Part shown: one piece after another, positions 31,695 through 42,365 of the stretch
Numbering within the stretch: the stretch's first letter is position 1
How the letters are laid out: each line of letters starts with the position of its first letter
Source of the DNA: Diplolepis rosae
Taxonomy: Eukaryota; Arthropoda; Insecta; Hymenoptera; Diplolepididae
Assembly (NCBI GenBank): GCA_030998225.1
Contig: JAPYXD010000391.1
Location: 682,001 to 746,000 of the forward strand
DNA length: 64,000 nucleotides
Reading direction: 5' to 3'
Position numbers and translations under genes: made by a program
Notes under the pieces: model-generated
The model's input: only the letters and a program-made list of their open reading frames with translations
Told to the model about the DNA's origin: nothing
Database searches by the model: none

Positions 31695-31727
31695 TATTTA
31701 ACTCTTTTACGCCTGACAAAAAAAATC

Positions 31728-31815
31728 GTTTTTAGAAAACGCGTTTAAAGTTTTGAGTATGAAAATCTCATATAAATTTAGACTTGCGTTTAATCTGCGA
31801 TTCCAGCTCTGCACC
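31728..31815 (+). repeat. Dispersed repeat R31, copy 1
   Basis: Matches 61895-61985 on the same strand: GCGTTTAAAGTTTT, AATCTGCGATTCCAGCTCTG here against AATCAGCGATCCCTGCTCTA there. Confidence 0.6.
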
Positions 31816-31824
31816 ACACAATTT

Positions 31825-32208
31825 ACACTCATAAAAAGGATTCGATTGAATGAAAGAAAATAATTTGTTTGAAAGGCTTTTTTTGATTCAAACAAAAGAT
31901 TTAGTTAAATTAAATAACATTTATTTAATTCAAACAAAATATCTTCGGGCCAATTAAATATTTGTTTAAATCAAATAAATTTTTCTTCAAAACAAACAAA
32001 TTATTGCATTCGTATATGGTAAAAGATATAATTTGTTTGATTTAAGGCAAAAATTTATTTGATTCGAACAGATTTTTATTTGGTTCAAAGTTACTTTGTT
32101 TGAATTTAATAAAGTCTATTTAATTCAAATAAATCATGTTTTTATATCAAGGAAAGTCTTTCAAACAAATAATTTACTTTAATTCAATCAAATATTTTTT
32201 TGGAGTGT
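31825..32208. mobile_element. MITE with ACACTC ends, TTTGTTTGA-rich
   Basis: The left end is ACACTCATAAAAAGGATTCG and the right end TTTTTTTGGAGTGT. The next 35 bases pair (ATTGAATGAAAG, AATAATTTGTTTGAAAG against CTTTCAAACAAATAATTTAC). The interior repeats TTTGTTTGA/TCAAACAAA many times in both orientations. Confidence 0.85.
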
Positions 32209-32439
32209 GGGAGGCGATTCTTGAAAGTAAATAATTCCAGAAAAAAGAAACCGGTTTTTTTTCATTTCAGAGTAGAATACCCCGTTAAATTATAGTTGAT
32301 TTATAAGTTCAAGGCAAATTTTTTATCTCATAAACTAATATTTTACCAGTAAGAAAAAATATTTGTTTGATCCAACAAAATTATTTCAATCGATGAACAA
32401 TATTCTTTGATTGGTAAGATGTAATCAACCCATCGAGTA
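32209..32439. other. AT-rich spacer
   Basis: Nothing recognised. Confidence 0.4.
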
Positions 32440-32850
32440 TTTTAGTCAATTTCAATTATTTATTAGTCTTGATCAAAACATTTGTTCGAGACGTTAAAAT
32501 ACCCGGAAAGATTAAAATCTCCTCTTGTCTTGCACATAAATATCTAAATTTCCAGCATCAGGTTATTAATATTACCAAAACATCTGCCAGCATTCGTAAA
32601 CCATAAAAACTGACCTGAGGTATTTTTCAAAATTTAAACGCTGCATTTTCTTAGAATTAAACATCCAAATGGCAGGGAGACATAAGAAATAACATAGGAA
32701 AAAAATACCGTTATTCTTTCTAAATAATAAGCAAGAAATAAATTCCACAAAGTACCAACGTTTTTTCGGGTATTAATCTCGACATCTATATCGCTATTAA
32801 AAATTTGCGCAGAGAACGACTTGGACTTTCATCAGGTCCGAACTCCAGAT
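32440..32850. mobile_element. Penelope-like retroelement remnant (tentative)
   Basis: The plus strand at 32467-32497 reads CTTGATCAAAACATTTG then TTCGAGACGTT. The minus strand at 32745-32840 reads GGACCTGATGAAAGTCC and, further on, CGAAAAAACGTTGGTACTTT. CTGATGA...GAAACGTT pieces occur in hammerhead-bearing ends of Penelope-type elements. No reverse transcriptase is seen, so this is motif-level evidence only. Confidence 0.35.
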
Positions 32851-33596
32851 TGAATTTTTTGCTGTTTGGAGTAAAAATGAGATCATTTAAATTAAACAAT
32901 TATTTTTATATCTGAACTGAGTTTATACTTCATCTGGAAAATATTAATTATCTGGTCCTAAATTCAGTGACTTTTACAGAGTATTACAAATTTTAAAGAT
33001 ATTTTTCAATTTTATAAAGTAATTAAAAAATATTAAATTTTTTGTGAAATGATTTAGAAAAAATTAGTAATTTTTTTACACACGGATACAACAATTTTTT
33101 CCCTCTATGAACATTCTATTAAAAGTTGCAGGCGATCTCCATTATAATTTTTTTTAATGTTCTTCAAAAAAAAAATTTTAAATATCTACTTAAAATGTTT
33201 ATTTATAAAAAAAAATGTTCACAAAAAATCTGTATCTCATTATGTTTTAAATGTATTAATATATTCTGAACGGAGATGAAAGGCGTTCGGTAAATTATAT
33301 GAGAGACTTTGCTTAAGCATTCGCGGAAGTATGTTAACTTCCTTTTTGTTATCTGAATATTGCGACCCTGAAATAGACAATCCTCAAGCTGTCAAAACGA
33401 AGGATGAAAAGTGGCAAATGCAAATTCAAAAATAGCGACACACTCAAGTAACAAAAAGTCATTCAACTACACCGCCAGCATAGATGATTTGAAATTTTGA
33501 TTTATAGCTCTGCTCAAAACATCCGGAAATTCAAATATAGAATTGAAAAGAAACAACATTTTTTTAAATAGAATTTTGAGGGATAAACTTCTAAAA
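32851..33596. other. AT-rich stretch, nothing recognised
   Basis: No supported feature apart from long A/T runs. Confidence 0.4.
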
Positions 33597-33905
33597 AGGG
33601 CAGACCTCCGATTGATTAGAAATTCAGTATACCCACGTAATTTGAGACGCTGATTACGAATATGATGATGAAAATGTCCGAAAATTTGATTTTTAGGTCA
33701 AAACTAAAAAAAATGTTTTTAAGAGGTTTTTTCATTTTATGTCGATAAATATTAATCTATGAAAAAAATATTTCTCACAAAAGTTGTAGCGGATGAAAAG
33801 ATCTGTCTTAAATATTCTAAACATTTTTGCCCTAAACCCATTATTTTTCGAGAAAAATTAGATTAAATTGAATCAGAACAGGCACACGATGGGGAATTTT
33901 TCTCA
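33597..33905 (-). repeat. Dispersed repeat R16, copy 2
   Basis: Reverse complement of 16561-16875; see that entry. Its right side runs into a 63-bp tandem duplication. Confidence 0.8.
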
Positions 33906-34003
33906 ATTCAAATCATCCCCTATAAAATGGAATCAAATAGACAGGTACACGATGGGGAGTTTTTCTCTATTTAAATCATTCCCTATTAAATGGAATCAAA
34001 CAG
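33878..34003 (+). repeat. 63-bp tandem duplication
   Basis: Two diverged copies, each with ACACGATGGGGA, TTTTTCTC, TTCAAATCAT or TTTAAATCAT, and AAATGGAATCAAA. Because 63 is a multiple of three, a 79-codon frame shows an internal peptide repeat (HTMGNFSQFKSSPIKWNQ type). The frame is a by-product, since the same DNA at 16561 is not coding. Confidence 0.85.
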
Positions 34004-34025
34004 ACAATTTACAGGGTTTTCCAAT

Positions 34026-34741
34026 TACACGGAGAAAAATAGTTAAGGTAATTTTACTCAACTTTCGATCAAATTTGGGACATAAGGACAAGTTAGAAGT
34101 TATTTAGTATCACTGTATTTATTTGTGATATATTAAATCTTCGAAAATGAATCAAAGTTGAGTAAAATTCAGAAGTGTAGGGTGAAGTATGAAAGCGTAC
34201 ATTAAAAGTTTTTAAATATATATATTATTACTCGTAGTATAACTATAAAAAACCGATCTTTTATTAAATCACAAAAATAGTAGAGCTTTCCGTTCATTCT
34301 ACTCTACGCTTCAATCGAGAGTTGAGTAAACCGTGAATCGCAAGATTTATTCCAACAGCTACATCTATTCACGCAGGAACGAATCAAAGTAATCTGCGCC
34401 TTGGGCACACATGAAAAATTTTTAATTTCAAAAACTTAAATTCTTAAAATTAAATTGATCTTATGAAAATTTAAACAACAAAAAAATCGATAAGTGTATT
34501 ACATAAAATATGAAATATCACATAAATTACTCAGGCAGAATAATAATTTGGAATTCGCAAATGTAAAATCCATATTTTGAAAATATAAAACACAGAAAAT
34601 AAAAGAACCTTCTTTTAAATGTTTTTATAGAAGATACTTCTTAATAATAATGCAATTGTTTAATGTACATTTGGAAATTTAGTTTCACTAAACTTCATAC
34701 GTTGTTATAATAAAAATGTGTACTAAATGTAATTTAATAAT

Positions 34742-34779
<38 letters not shown>

Positions 34780-35508
34780 ATAATCATAGTTATAATAATT
34801 GTGTAATTATATTAATTTTTAAAAATATTTTATTAATCATTTATGAAAAAAGTTGATTTATTTTTACTTGAGTAAGGCTAAAAAATTTTATTGACGGCAC
34901 TTACTCTCACAAGCTCTGAATAACTCATGCAGTCACTATATAAGAAAGTTCCAAATTTTATATCTCAGCATTGCAAGCGAGCGTGTGTGTGATTCGACGA
35001 AAGCGTATCGTACTATATATAAGTGTAGTTATTAGGTTTATATATGTAAGGTTATATGTTTAAGTGTATTTGTAATTTGAAATGTGATTGGCTACGTCCG
35101 AATGGTGTGAATGTATTTGTAAGTTGTTTATGTATGTACCGGATGACTATTGGCAGGCTCAAGGTAAGAATTTTTTTTATTTCAGAGAACCATACCATTG
35201 CCAGTTTAAATAATACGCCCGATGCTCATTTTACCCAACTACGGTTTGAAGCACCTCAAGCGTCGGTGATATACTTATACATTTCATGTTAACCCATTGA
35301 CGCATGTTGGTGCCCTGTCGTCGATAACGTTTTACCCAACTCCTTACTATTCCCTATGTAACACTTATTGTTATTCACTTTGGGTGAATTAGGTATATAT
35401 CAAATTGATTTTACCCGACTAGGATTTAATAGATGTTCAAATGTCCTTATGTCCCAAGTTTAATCGACAGAGTTGAGTAAAATTACTTCAACTATTTTTC
35501 TCCGTGTA
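34026..35508. mobile_element. 1.48-kb element with 75-bp inverted ends
   Basis: The left end TACACGGAGAAAAATAGTTA and right end AACTATTTTTCTCCGTGTA are inverted. Pairing continues with ATTTTACTCAACT and TGGGACATAAGGACA for about 75 bases. The interior holds a (TA)n run (34742-34777) and stretches with AGTTGAGTAAA and TTTACCCAACT motifs, but no transposase. ACACGGA-type ends also bound 54593-55734. Superfamily unknown. Confidence 0.88.
34742..34777. repeat. (TA)n microsatellite
   Basis: About 17 uninterrupted TA units. Confidence 0.95.
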
Positions 35509-35694
35509 GAGGTTCCATTTTGATTTATAAGAAAAACGCGTCTTTTTTGTGAAAAATCATTTGATTTTTATTTCATTCAATAGCGGAAGGTAGTAATAAA
35601 AAACAATGTCATTCATATGGCCTCCACGTCTAGGTTTGTAGGACCATGCTCTTCTGATGAAATTTTCCATTACATTTTCGCACATTTGAGGCTC
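35509..35694. other. Short spacer
   Basis: Nothing recognised. Confidence 0.4.
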
Positions 35695-35940
35695 TATTTC
35701 ATCGATATATCCAAGTGGGGTTCCAGTATTGGAACAATGTCGTTCCGATGTTGGCAACCGACATGTCAGTGTCGGAACGATATCGCTTACCGACACTGGA
35801 TCGGTGTCAGATGAATATCGAAATGTAAGGCCGATTCGGTACTGGAATCCAACATCGTTCCGACATAGGATTCCAACATCGTTCCGATACTGGATTTCAA
35901 TATCGTTCCGATACTGGATTCCAATATCATTCCCATTATC
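35695..35940. repeat. GTCGTTCC self-complementary repeat with 24-bp tandem
   Basis: The first half holds GGAACAATGTCGTTCCGATG, AACCGACATGTCAGTGTCGG (a palindrome) and ACCGACACTGGATCGGTGTC. At 35840-35935 a 24-bp unit ATTCCAACATCGTTCCGATA/CTGG repeats four times with changes. Open frames on both strands (up to 131 codons) come from the 24-bp, multiple-of-three period. Confidence 0.85.
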
Positions 35941-36600
35941 AAAGGACAACACTTATTTGATATCGGAATTTTAAATACAATAAATATAAACAATAATTTA
36001 GTTTTCATAATATTCATTTAAATCGAATTTTGAAGCTTATAATCAATACTAATAAATATAAAAACGAACTAATTTTTCCATTTTCAATTTTGCTTCATCC
36101 CTCCTTACTCATATTGCGTTTGCATTTCGTTAATATCATTAGCACTATGAAAATTCGAGTTATTCTCACTTATATTATTGGAACTGTAAATTTCACTTTC
36201 AAAACAACTATTTAATTCTTGAGTCTTTTGTCTTTTCAATGCACACTCACTTTTAATTATTTTGTCCCTCACTAAATGTCTTTTTAAGATACGATGCTTC
36301 TTGGTATACTCGCGTGATCGTTTCCAATTTTATTCAATTTTACTATTCTTATTAATCATTTTTCCACCGCACCGATATATAAACAGCCTCTACGTTCAAA
36401 AAAGAATAAGACACTACTTGAGTAAGACATTTCATACCTGGACAAGCAACGAAAAATAAGCGGCTGGATACCAGATGTTTCTAAATATCCCTTGCAAAGG
36501 ATATTCAGGTATATTGAAAGACTAATAAATTATGATTTACTTTGGAACTGTGAGGTTCCAAGTTTAAAGTACAAAAATTTACTATTTTCTAAAAAATTAC
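35941..36600. other. AT-rich stretch, nothing recognised
   Basis: Short open frames only; none has splice support. Confidence 0.4.
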
Positions 36601-36745
36601 AAAAATTTATTAAAATTTATTTTAATCAATTAAAATTAATTAATTAGTTATTTTAATTAATTGAGGGTATATAATTAGTTTTTTAAATTAATTAAAATTA
36701 ATTAAAATTAATTAATTAGTTATTGCAATTAATTAAAATTAACTA
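36601..36745. repeat. TTAATTAA-rich low-complexity tract
   Basis: Dense AATTAATTAAAATT variants over about 145 bases. Confidence 0.9.
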
Positions 36746-36938
36746 GAATTTTAGTACAAATCAAAAAAGTCTAAGAAATTATATGAATTTTTAATGGAAC
36801 TGTTTTTATGAATAACTTATCCAATTACCAAATGCAATAAAATTGCATAATTAAAATCATTATTTTCGATTGAAAATAATTATGATGGATTTTACAAAAT
36901 AAAATTTGCAACAGTGATTATAAGAAATCCATTTATAC

Positions 36939-38341
36939 TTAACCCTCCGTTACCAAAAATATGAGGGATTCCCTCAGTGGGGTCAGTTTTTTCGAAATAA
37001 CTTCTAATTTGCTTTTTGTAGCAATAAAAAATGTTCAAGTAGAATACTCATTCAATAATCACTTTTCAAAACCAAAGGTGACGTGAATTCTGAGGGAATC
37101 CCTCCATAAATATATGATAATTGAATTGGCATGGGGTCAGTTACTTTTTTTCAAATATATAAAATTTCAAAGTGGCAAACGTTTCGGCCACAGATGTGGG
37201 CCCTCTTCAGTGCCAGATTTTTTTTTTTTAAGTAAAAAACATTAAGGTATTTAAGCCGCCTTAGAAAATAAACCTTAAAAATTAAACATTAATAATTAAC
37301 TTGAATTGCGTGCAATTTAAAAGTTATTTAGTAACCTAAGAGTAATACTAATTTTTGTTTTTGTTTTTTTGGATTTTTTATTTTGTTACTTTAATTAAAT
37401 TAGTAGATCATGCATAAAAATTTGAAAAAACTCATGAAAAAGTGAAGGCCTGATGTTGGACGACCAAAGGAGAGGTGCAGTTTTTCGCACTAAAAAAATT
37501 ATTCCCGGTTGCGCTCGTGAGAGTGTGAGGTTGTCAACCACAACAGCACATAAAAACCAAAAGACCACCAAACACAAGAACCACGAGAAAACACGAAAAC
37601 ACACAAGGAACACGAAAAAACACAGAAACAACACAATAAATTCAAAAAACACAAAGCAACACACTCACTGACAGGGCTAGATTTGAAACAAACCAACGAT
37701 AAAATTGAGTTATTACGATATCTGGCTTAAGGCACTTAGATCACCACAAAAATTCCAAAACAAACACAAAAGAACACACACTCACTGACAGGGCTAGATT
37801 TGAAACAAACCAACGATAAAATTGAGTTATTCTGAATGTCGAATCTAACCCTGCCATAGTGAGTGTGTGTTCTTTTGTGTTTGTTTTGGAATTTTTGTGG
37901 TGATCTAAGTGCCTTAAGCCAGATATCGTAATAACTCAATTTTATTGTTGGTTTGTTTCAAATCTAGCCCTGTCAGTGAGTGTGTTGCTTTGTGTTTTTT
38001 GAATTTATTGTGTTGTTTCTGTGTGTTTTCGTGTTATATATTTGAAAAAAAGTAACTGACCCCATGCCGATTCAATTATCATATATTTATTACTGTGGGT
38101 CAATATAAAAATCCAAAACATGTACAGGAACATGTCTTGCTATAATCCCTCCATAGTTTGACTTTCGTGCAATGGAAATAGCTTGAGTTCTAGAGTGCGG
38201 TGTTGCCATATTTTGATGTTACACGTTCAGCCAAGTAATCGCCACATTTGGCAACACTGCAGATGTTCTAACACGCAGAGGGAAATCCTCTAGGGTTTGG
38301 TAACCGTGTAACAATTTTTAAGTTTGGTAACGGAGAGTTAA
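36939..38341. mobile_element. piggyBac-type TTAA element, 1.4 kb, non-autonomous
   Basis: The left end TTAACCCTCCGTTACCAAA and right end TTTGGTAACGGAGAGTTAA are inverted, with TTAA outermost and C-rich ends: the piggyBac signature. Nested inside are inverted pieces 37110-37165 / 38034-38090 (ATATTTGAAAAAAAGTAACT, GACCCCATGCC). There is also a long hairpin (37600-37800 against 37842-38036). The minus strand at 37175-37215 has CTGAAGAGGGCCC...GGCCGAAACGTTTGCC, a hammerhead-like core. This suggests two retroelement tails carried in opposite orientation inside a DNA-transposon shell. No intact open frame. Confidence 0.8.
37600..38036. repeat. Near-identical 195-bp hairpin arms
   Basis: The left arm 37600-37800 and right arm 37842-38036 pair almost perfectly around a loop of about 41 bases. 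Phrases include GATATCTGGCTTAAGGCACT, CACTCACTGACAGGGCTAGA and AACACAATAAATTCAAAAAA. The left arm also has a direct repeat (37664-37715 and 37791-37833). Such close arms form a strong cruciform or double-stranded RNA if transcribed. Confidence 0.92.
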
Positions 38342-38384
38342 GAAATTTGGGTTTTGCTCATCTTTATTTATACATATTCAATAA
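38342..38384. other. Short flank of the piggyBac-type element
   Basis: Nothing recognised. Confidence 0.4.
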
Positions 38385-38620
38385 AAAGTGGAAACCAGTG
38401 TCGATTCAACAATGGTTTTAATTCTGCAATCCAGTACTGGATTACCGACATTATTTCGCTACTGAATCGACACCGGTTTCAGGTGTGCAATTCAGTACTG
38501 GGTTGTCGACATCATTCCGCTACTAAATCGACACCGGTTTCATGTCTGAAATCTGGTACTGAGGACCCTACATAGGAACGATGTCGTTCCGGTTGTATAA
38601 ACGATGTCGGTCCAGGTAAG
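38385..38620. repeat. Self-complementary repeat related to 35695-35940
   Basis: Contains CCAGTGTCGATTCAACA, CAATCCAGTACTGGATTACC, GAATCGACACCGGTTTCA (twice, about 76 apart) and GGAACGATGTCGTTCCGG. The motifs are shared with 35695-35940 and, loosely, with the GTACTGG array. Confidence 0.75.
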
Positions 38621-39224
38621 TCTTTTTCGGAAATGCACCCTTTTTGAATAAGTGTAATTTGATTTAATTTAGTTTAATCGAATTTCGGGTGGAAAATATA
38701 TAGAAAAACTGATTATTCGTTTATGGGTCACCCGAGACACCATAAAAAATGCGAATTCGTTTTTATTTCAAACTTAATTGTTGAAGGGACAATCGTAGAT
38801 GGATGAGTAAGAACGAACTTATACTTCTTGACACGCTTTTGTTCTTTATCAACAATCGATAATCGATCTTTATTCAACTAGAACGATCCTTCAACTATTC
38901 TTTTACACTGTGCTGTAAATGAGATCATTGTTACATATTATGACGTGCAATGTTATTGCCAGGGTTCGTGATTAATCACATGTACGTACAATTTTTCGTT
39001 TAAACACCTGACATAGTTATGAAATATTCCACAATATACTAATAATAGTATTTTATGGATTCTAATAATAATTTTGAATATCTGTTTCATGGTTGTTTTA
39101 TATTATACATTGGAGTTTTAGTGTAGGTTAATAACTTTTAGAAAAACAAAGTTCGACGTCACCTACTGAACTACTTCTGTTAGCGATTAAAAGTAAGTTA
39201 TTATAGAAGCCATGGCAAACGTTT
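38621..39224. other. AT-rich stretch, nothing recognised
   Basis: No supported gene. Confidence 0.4.
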
Positions 39225-39540
39225 TAGATTAGAATTCAATCCGCACGAGTTAGAATTATTCTGAGCCGCTTCGAAACCTCTACTTCCGAATCATTCCGAA
39301 CCAATCCGGAAAAGTTTTTAAATCTCGTTCGATGCAAATCGCTTGAAAATAAATCCAACTCAATTCTTTTCTATCTGACTCAGTCCGTAACTTCAATCCG
39401 ACTGAATTCGAATTAACCCGAACTCGGGTTGATCTCGACCGAATTGTGATTTCGAATAATTACAACCTCGGATTGAAATTTCGGGTTAAATCGAATGCAA
39501 TTGGATTGAGTCGAATCGATTTTCAACCGAATAACATTAT
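39225..39540. repeat. TCGGATT-family fragment E
   Basis: CGAATCATTCCGAACCAATC and CTCGTTCGATGCAAATCGCT, then the complementary orientation (GAGTCGAATCGATTTTCAAC) at the right. Confidence 0.75.
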
Positions 39541-40809
39541 AAGAGTTAAATTAATCAGCAATGAACTAATTATGCAATTTGTGTGACTACATTCCAATGG
39601 ATATATCATTCTGTTACAAAATCATCATATAATTAAATTAGTTGATAAAAGTAAGAAACAGTGTAACCAGATAAATATAGAAGTCATAAAAGAATAAATC
39701 ATTCATATATACAAAACTGATAATTTAAAATAAGAAAAAATGTGTGGTTTTAAAATTCTCCCACATGGTATCACAAATGAGTATTGTTGACAGAAAAAAA
39801 GGTCATATGATTTTGTAACTATTTTGGAGGCCATTTATACTTGGTGAAGGACTGTCACTTGAGAGTGTCTCGACATTCTAACAGTAAATTTCTTATATGT
39901 TCCTCTGAATTATATAAAACTATGTTTTTGGTCCCTGTTTTTGAACTCGCGGCCTTTTAAAGCCATTTATTGAAGTTCGATAGCTAAAAGCTTATCCAAA
40001 AAGGAAGCTAAAAATTACTCCATGATAATTGGAAAGGAAATTATTTCTTGATTGTTTAAGGCATAGGAACCAAACTAATTAATAAGAAGTAAAATTTTAT
40101 ATTTGAATTAGAAGATGAATGCATGTTTAAGAATGTAATTACCTACGTTTTATAAAACTATAATCAATTATTGCGTGATTAACTCCGAGAAATTTCAATG
40201 CGCAGTATACATTGGAAGTTTTATCTCCATACATTACTCTCATGTGATAAATCATGAAGCACATGATTTTGATTAGTATAGACATATAATAAATGCGATA
40301 CAGTATTCCACATTTTTAATTACTAGGGAAAGTTATTTCTTATTATTGAATTTAAAACTTTCGCTAAAAGGCACAAGATCAATCTGTAACTACTTTCTTT
40401 AAAGTCAACACGCAATTTGTTGCATGAATTCTTCAGATATCATCGCAAGGTCAAGAGAACATTTCTCCAATCAATAAGGGCTTGAAATATATACGAGCCC
40501 CAGTTGACAAATTGTCTTTCATGTTCCCTTTATACCGAATGAAAAGTTCGACCATGAACATTTTTCTAAATTACACATAAACGGTTTGTACCAGCCACAA
40601 TGAGAAATCAAACTGAAAACAATTTGATAATTAACTGCACGCTAATCTCGAATATCCACGTGATTTCTGCCTGATTGTGTCGGCTAAATATCATTAATTA
40701 ACGACGATTCAACTCAAATTTAACGTTTAGCGCGTGACTGCCGACAATCATTGAACGCAATTTTGCCCATTTTAGCATTCCACAATGTACCTAACTTTCC
40801 ATGTAAAGC
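39541..40809. other. AT-rich stretch; possible regulatory block at its end
   Basis: No supported exon. 40560-40790 looks single-copy and mixed in composition. It has several ATTA-core sites (TTGATAATTAACTG, ATCATTAATTAACGACG) of the sort homeodomain proteins bind. This is composition-based inference only. Confidence 0.3.
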
Positions 40810-40810
40810 T

Positions 40811-40849
<39 letters not shown>
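40810..40849 (+). repeat. Poly-T run of about 40
   Basis: An uninterrupted T run ending TGTGAGG. The tract at 44108-44130 is followed by the same GTGAGG, so both may be minus-strand poly-A tails of one retroposon type. Confidence 0.9.
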
Positions 40850-40850
<1 letters not shown>

Positions 40851-40924
40851 TGAGGAGGAAAAATGGCAAAATCTTTCATGGACTTGGCGATCTCTAATAT
40901 TATTAATTAACTCCGTGGTGCAAG

Positions 40925-41110
40925 TTTCGGATTGAAAAAATCGTATCCGTCCTATTTAGAGCTATTAACTTCGGATTAATGCCGGATTTCTTCGGATTGA
41001 GTTATGAGGGACCACAAGGATTGATGTAGTTTTAAAAATGTCCTCAGATTAATTTTGCATTGTTCGGGTTTGTTTGGATTGAATTCCGAACTGAATAAGA
41101 TTTTTGCTCA
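40925..41110. repeat. TCGGATT-family fragment F
   Basis: CGGATTGAAAAAATCG, CTTCGGATTAATGCCGGATT and TTTCTTCGGATTGAGTTATG, with a close relative at 48773-49012 (GTCGGATTTCTTCGGATTGA). Confidence 0.7.
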
Positions 41111-42298
41111 TTAAATTATTATTCAAAACTTTAATTCGTACAAACATGTATGTATTTATTTCTCAAAAATTAATTTAAAATTTGATATAGAAAATTGTGT
41201 TGTTCATTACAGCCGTTTCTACTTACTTGGTTATATACTCAATCGAATGCATTAAGGCACAGAACAGGAAAATAGTCCCAAGGTCTTGTTTATTTATTAT
41301 CTGCATGATTCAACTCAAGATCCTAATGACATAATGATTGGATTTACCATGTGATTCAGTACTAGACACGCGTATAAAAAGTGTTTAAAGTTCAAACCAT
41401 ACATGCGTCTTACTCTATATAGAAAAGTAAGATGAGAAAGAAAAATAGGACAAAAAAAGTAGTAAAAACCAAATCGAAAACTGGAAGCAAATAAAGAATT
41501 TATACTGGATTTGATTTCCCTAGAGTTTCTTGTAGAACGAATTAATGGTCCTGATGGAATATTTGATTTTTCAAGATCTGAAATAAAGTAAATATACTCC
41601 ATTGTGTACAAAAAATTGAATTTTAAATGAAATGCAACAGGTTTGAAATAAACCGGATTCAAAATTAACTAACGGATTTTTGAACTTGTTATATATTTTG
41701 AACTTTCATTTTTTCTGTGCAATGTCCCTTCTACAATGAGAACTGCAATCAGGTATTTGATAGCGATAAAAAATATTTAAATTAACTACAAGAATCAAAA
41801 TTATCTTGTAGAATCTTAATTTAAACTTTCAGTATAGACAATTTTCTCGTGTAAAATTATCCTTAATTGATCACCATCGTAAGTGATCTGTTGGGAAAGT
41901 CTATTCTGACGAATATGAGGAGAACAAGTACCGTTGTCATGTTTCCAGGATCTATTTACGCACTACGATATGTGTACATAGGCTTTTGTGCGACAGAAAT
42001 AAACGTCTGAGCTGGTTTTGTTTCCACACCTGCATCGAATACAAAATTTTACACAGTGCAACTAACACTCTCACATGGAAGAAAGTTATAACTTGATTCT
42101 CCGTATTTTATGTAAAAAAAAAACTATTCAATTCGTAAATTAAGTGTGGCTTGGAACTAATTTTTAGGATGTAAAATACTGAATGGTTTTGCCCCAACTG
42201 GTAAATCAAAAGCGTTAAAAACTACACGGAAAGAGTCGCGTTTCCAATTTTCACTAAATCAATGATTCAAGATGTAGAAAAAGAGTCATGGTAAGGAT
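41111..42298. other. AT-rich stretch with an unsupported 115-codon frame
   Basis: The minus strand at 41315-41662 is open for 115 codons and rich in Phe, Tyr and Leu, as expected for chance frames in AT-rich DNA. No family or splice sites are recognised. Confidence 0.3.
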
Positions 42299-42365
42299 GT
42301 CGAATCCCAGCGCAGTCGAAAGCATCTTTTTTTCCACAGAAATATTTCCAATTTTTAAATTTTAA
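42299..42365 (+). mobile_element. SINE 3' end, copy 3
   Basis: TCGAATCCCAGCGCAGTCGA and AGCATC...TTTCCACAGAAATATTTC. Only the B-box-to-tail part is present. Confidence 0.65.

Noticed and set aside
33868..34107. 79-codon frame with an internal 21-residue repeat
   Set aside because: A 63-bp tandem in a dispersed repeat that is not open in its other copy.
35557..35952. 131-codon minus-strand frame with peptide repeats
   Set aside because: Produced by the 24-bp tandem repeat; the opposite strand is open too, as expected for such a period.
37395..37664. Penelope C-terminal protein or membrane protein
   Set aside because: Runs of Phe/Val/Cys come from a CA-rich hairpin arm on the other strand; no reverse-transcriptase motifs.
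41315..41662. 115-codon minus-strand gene
   Set aside because: Composition as expected by chance in AT-rich DNA and no recognised domain.
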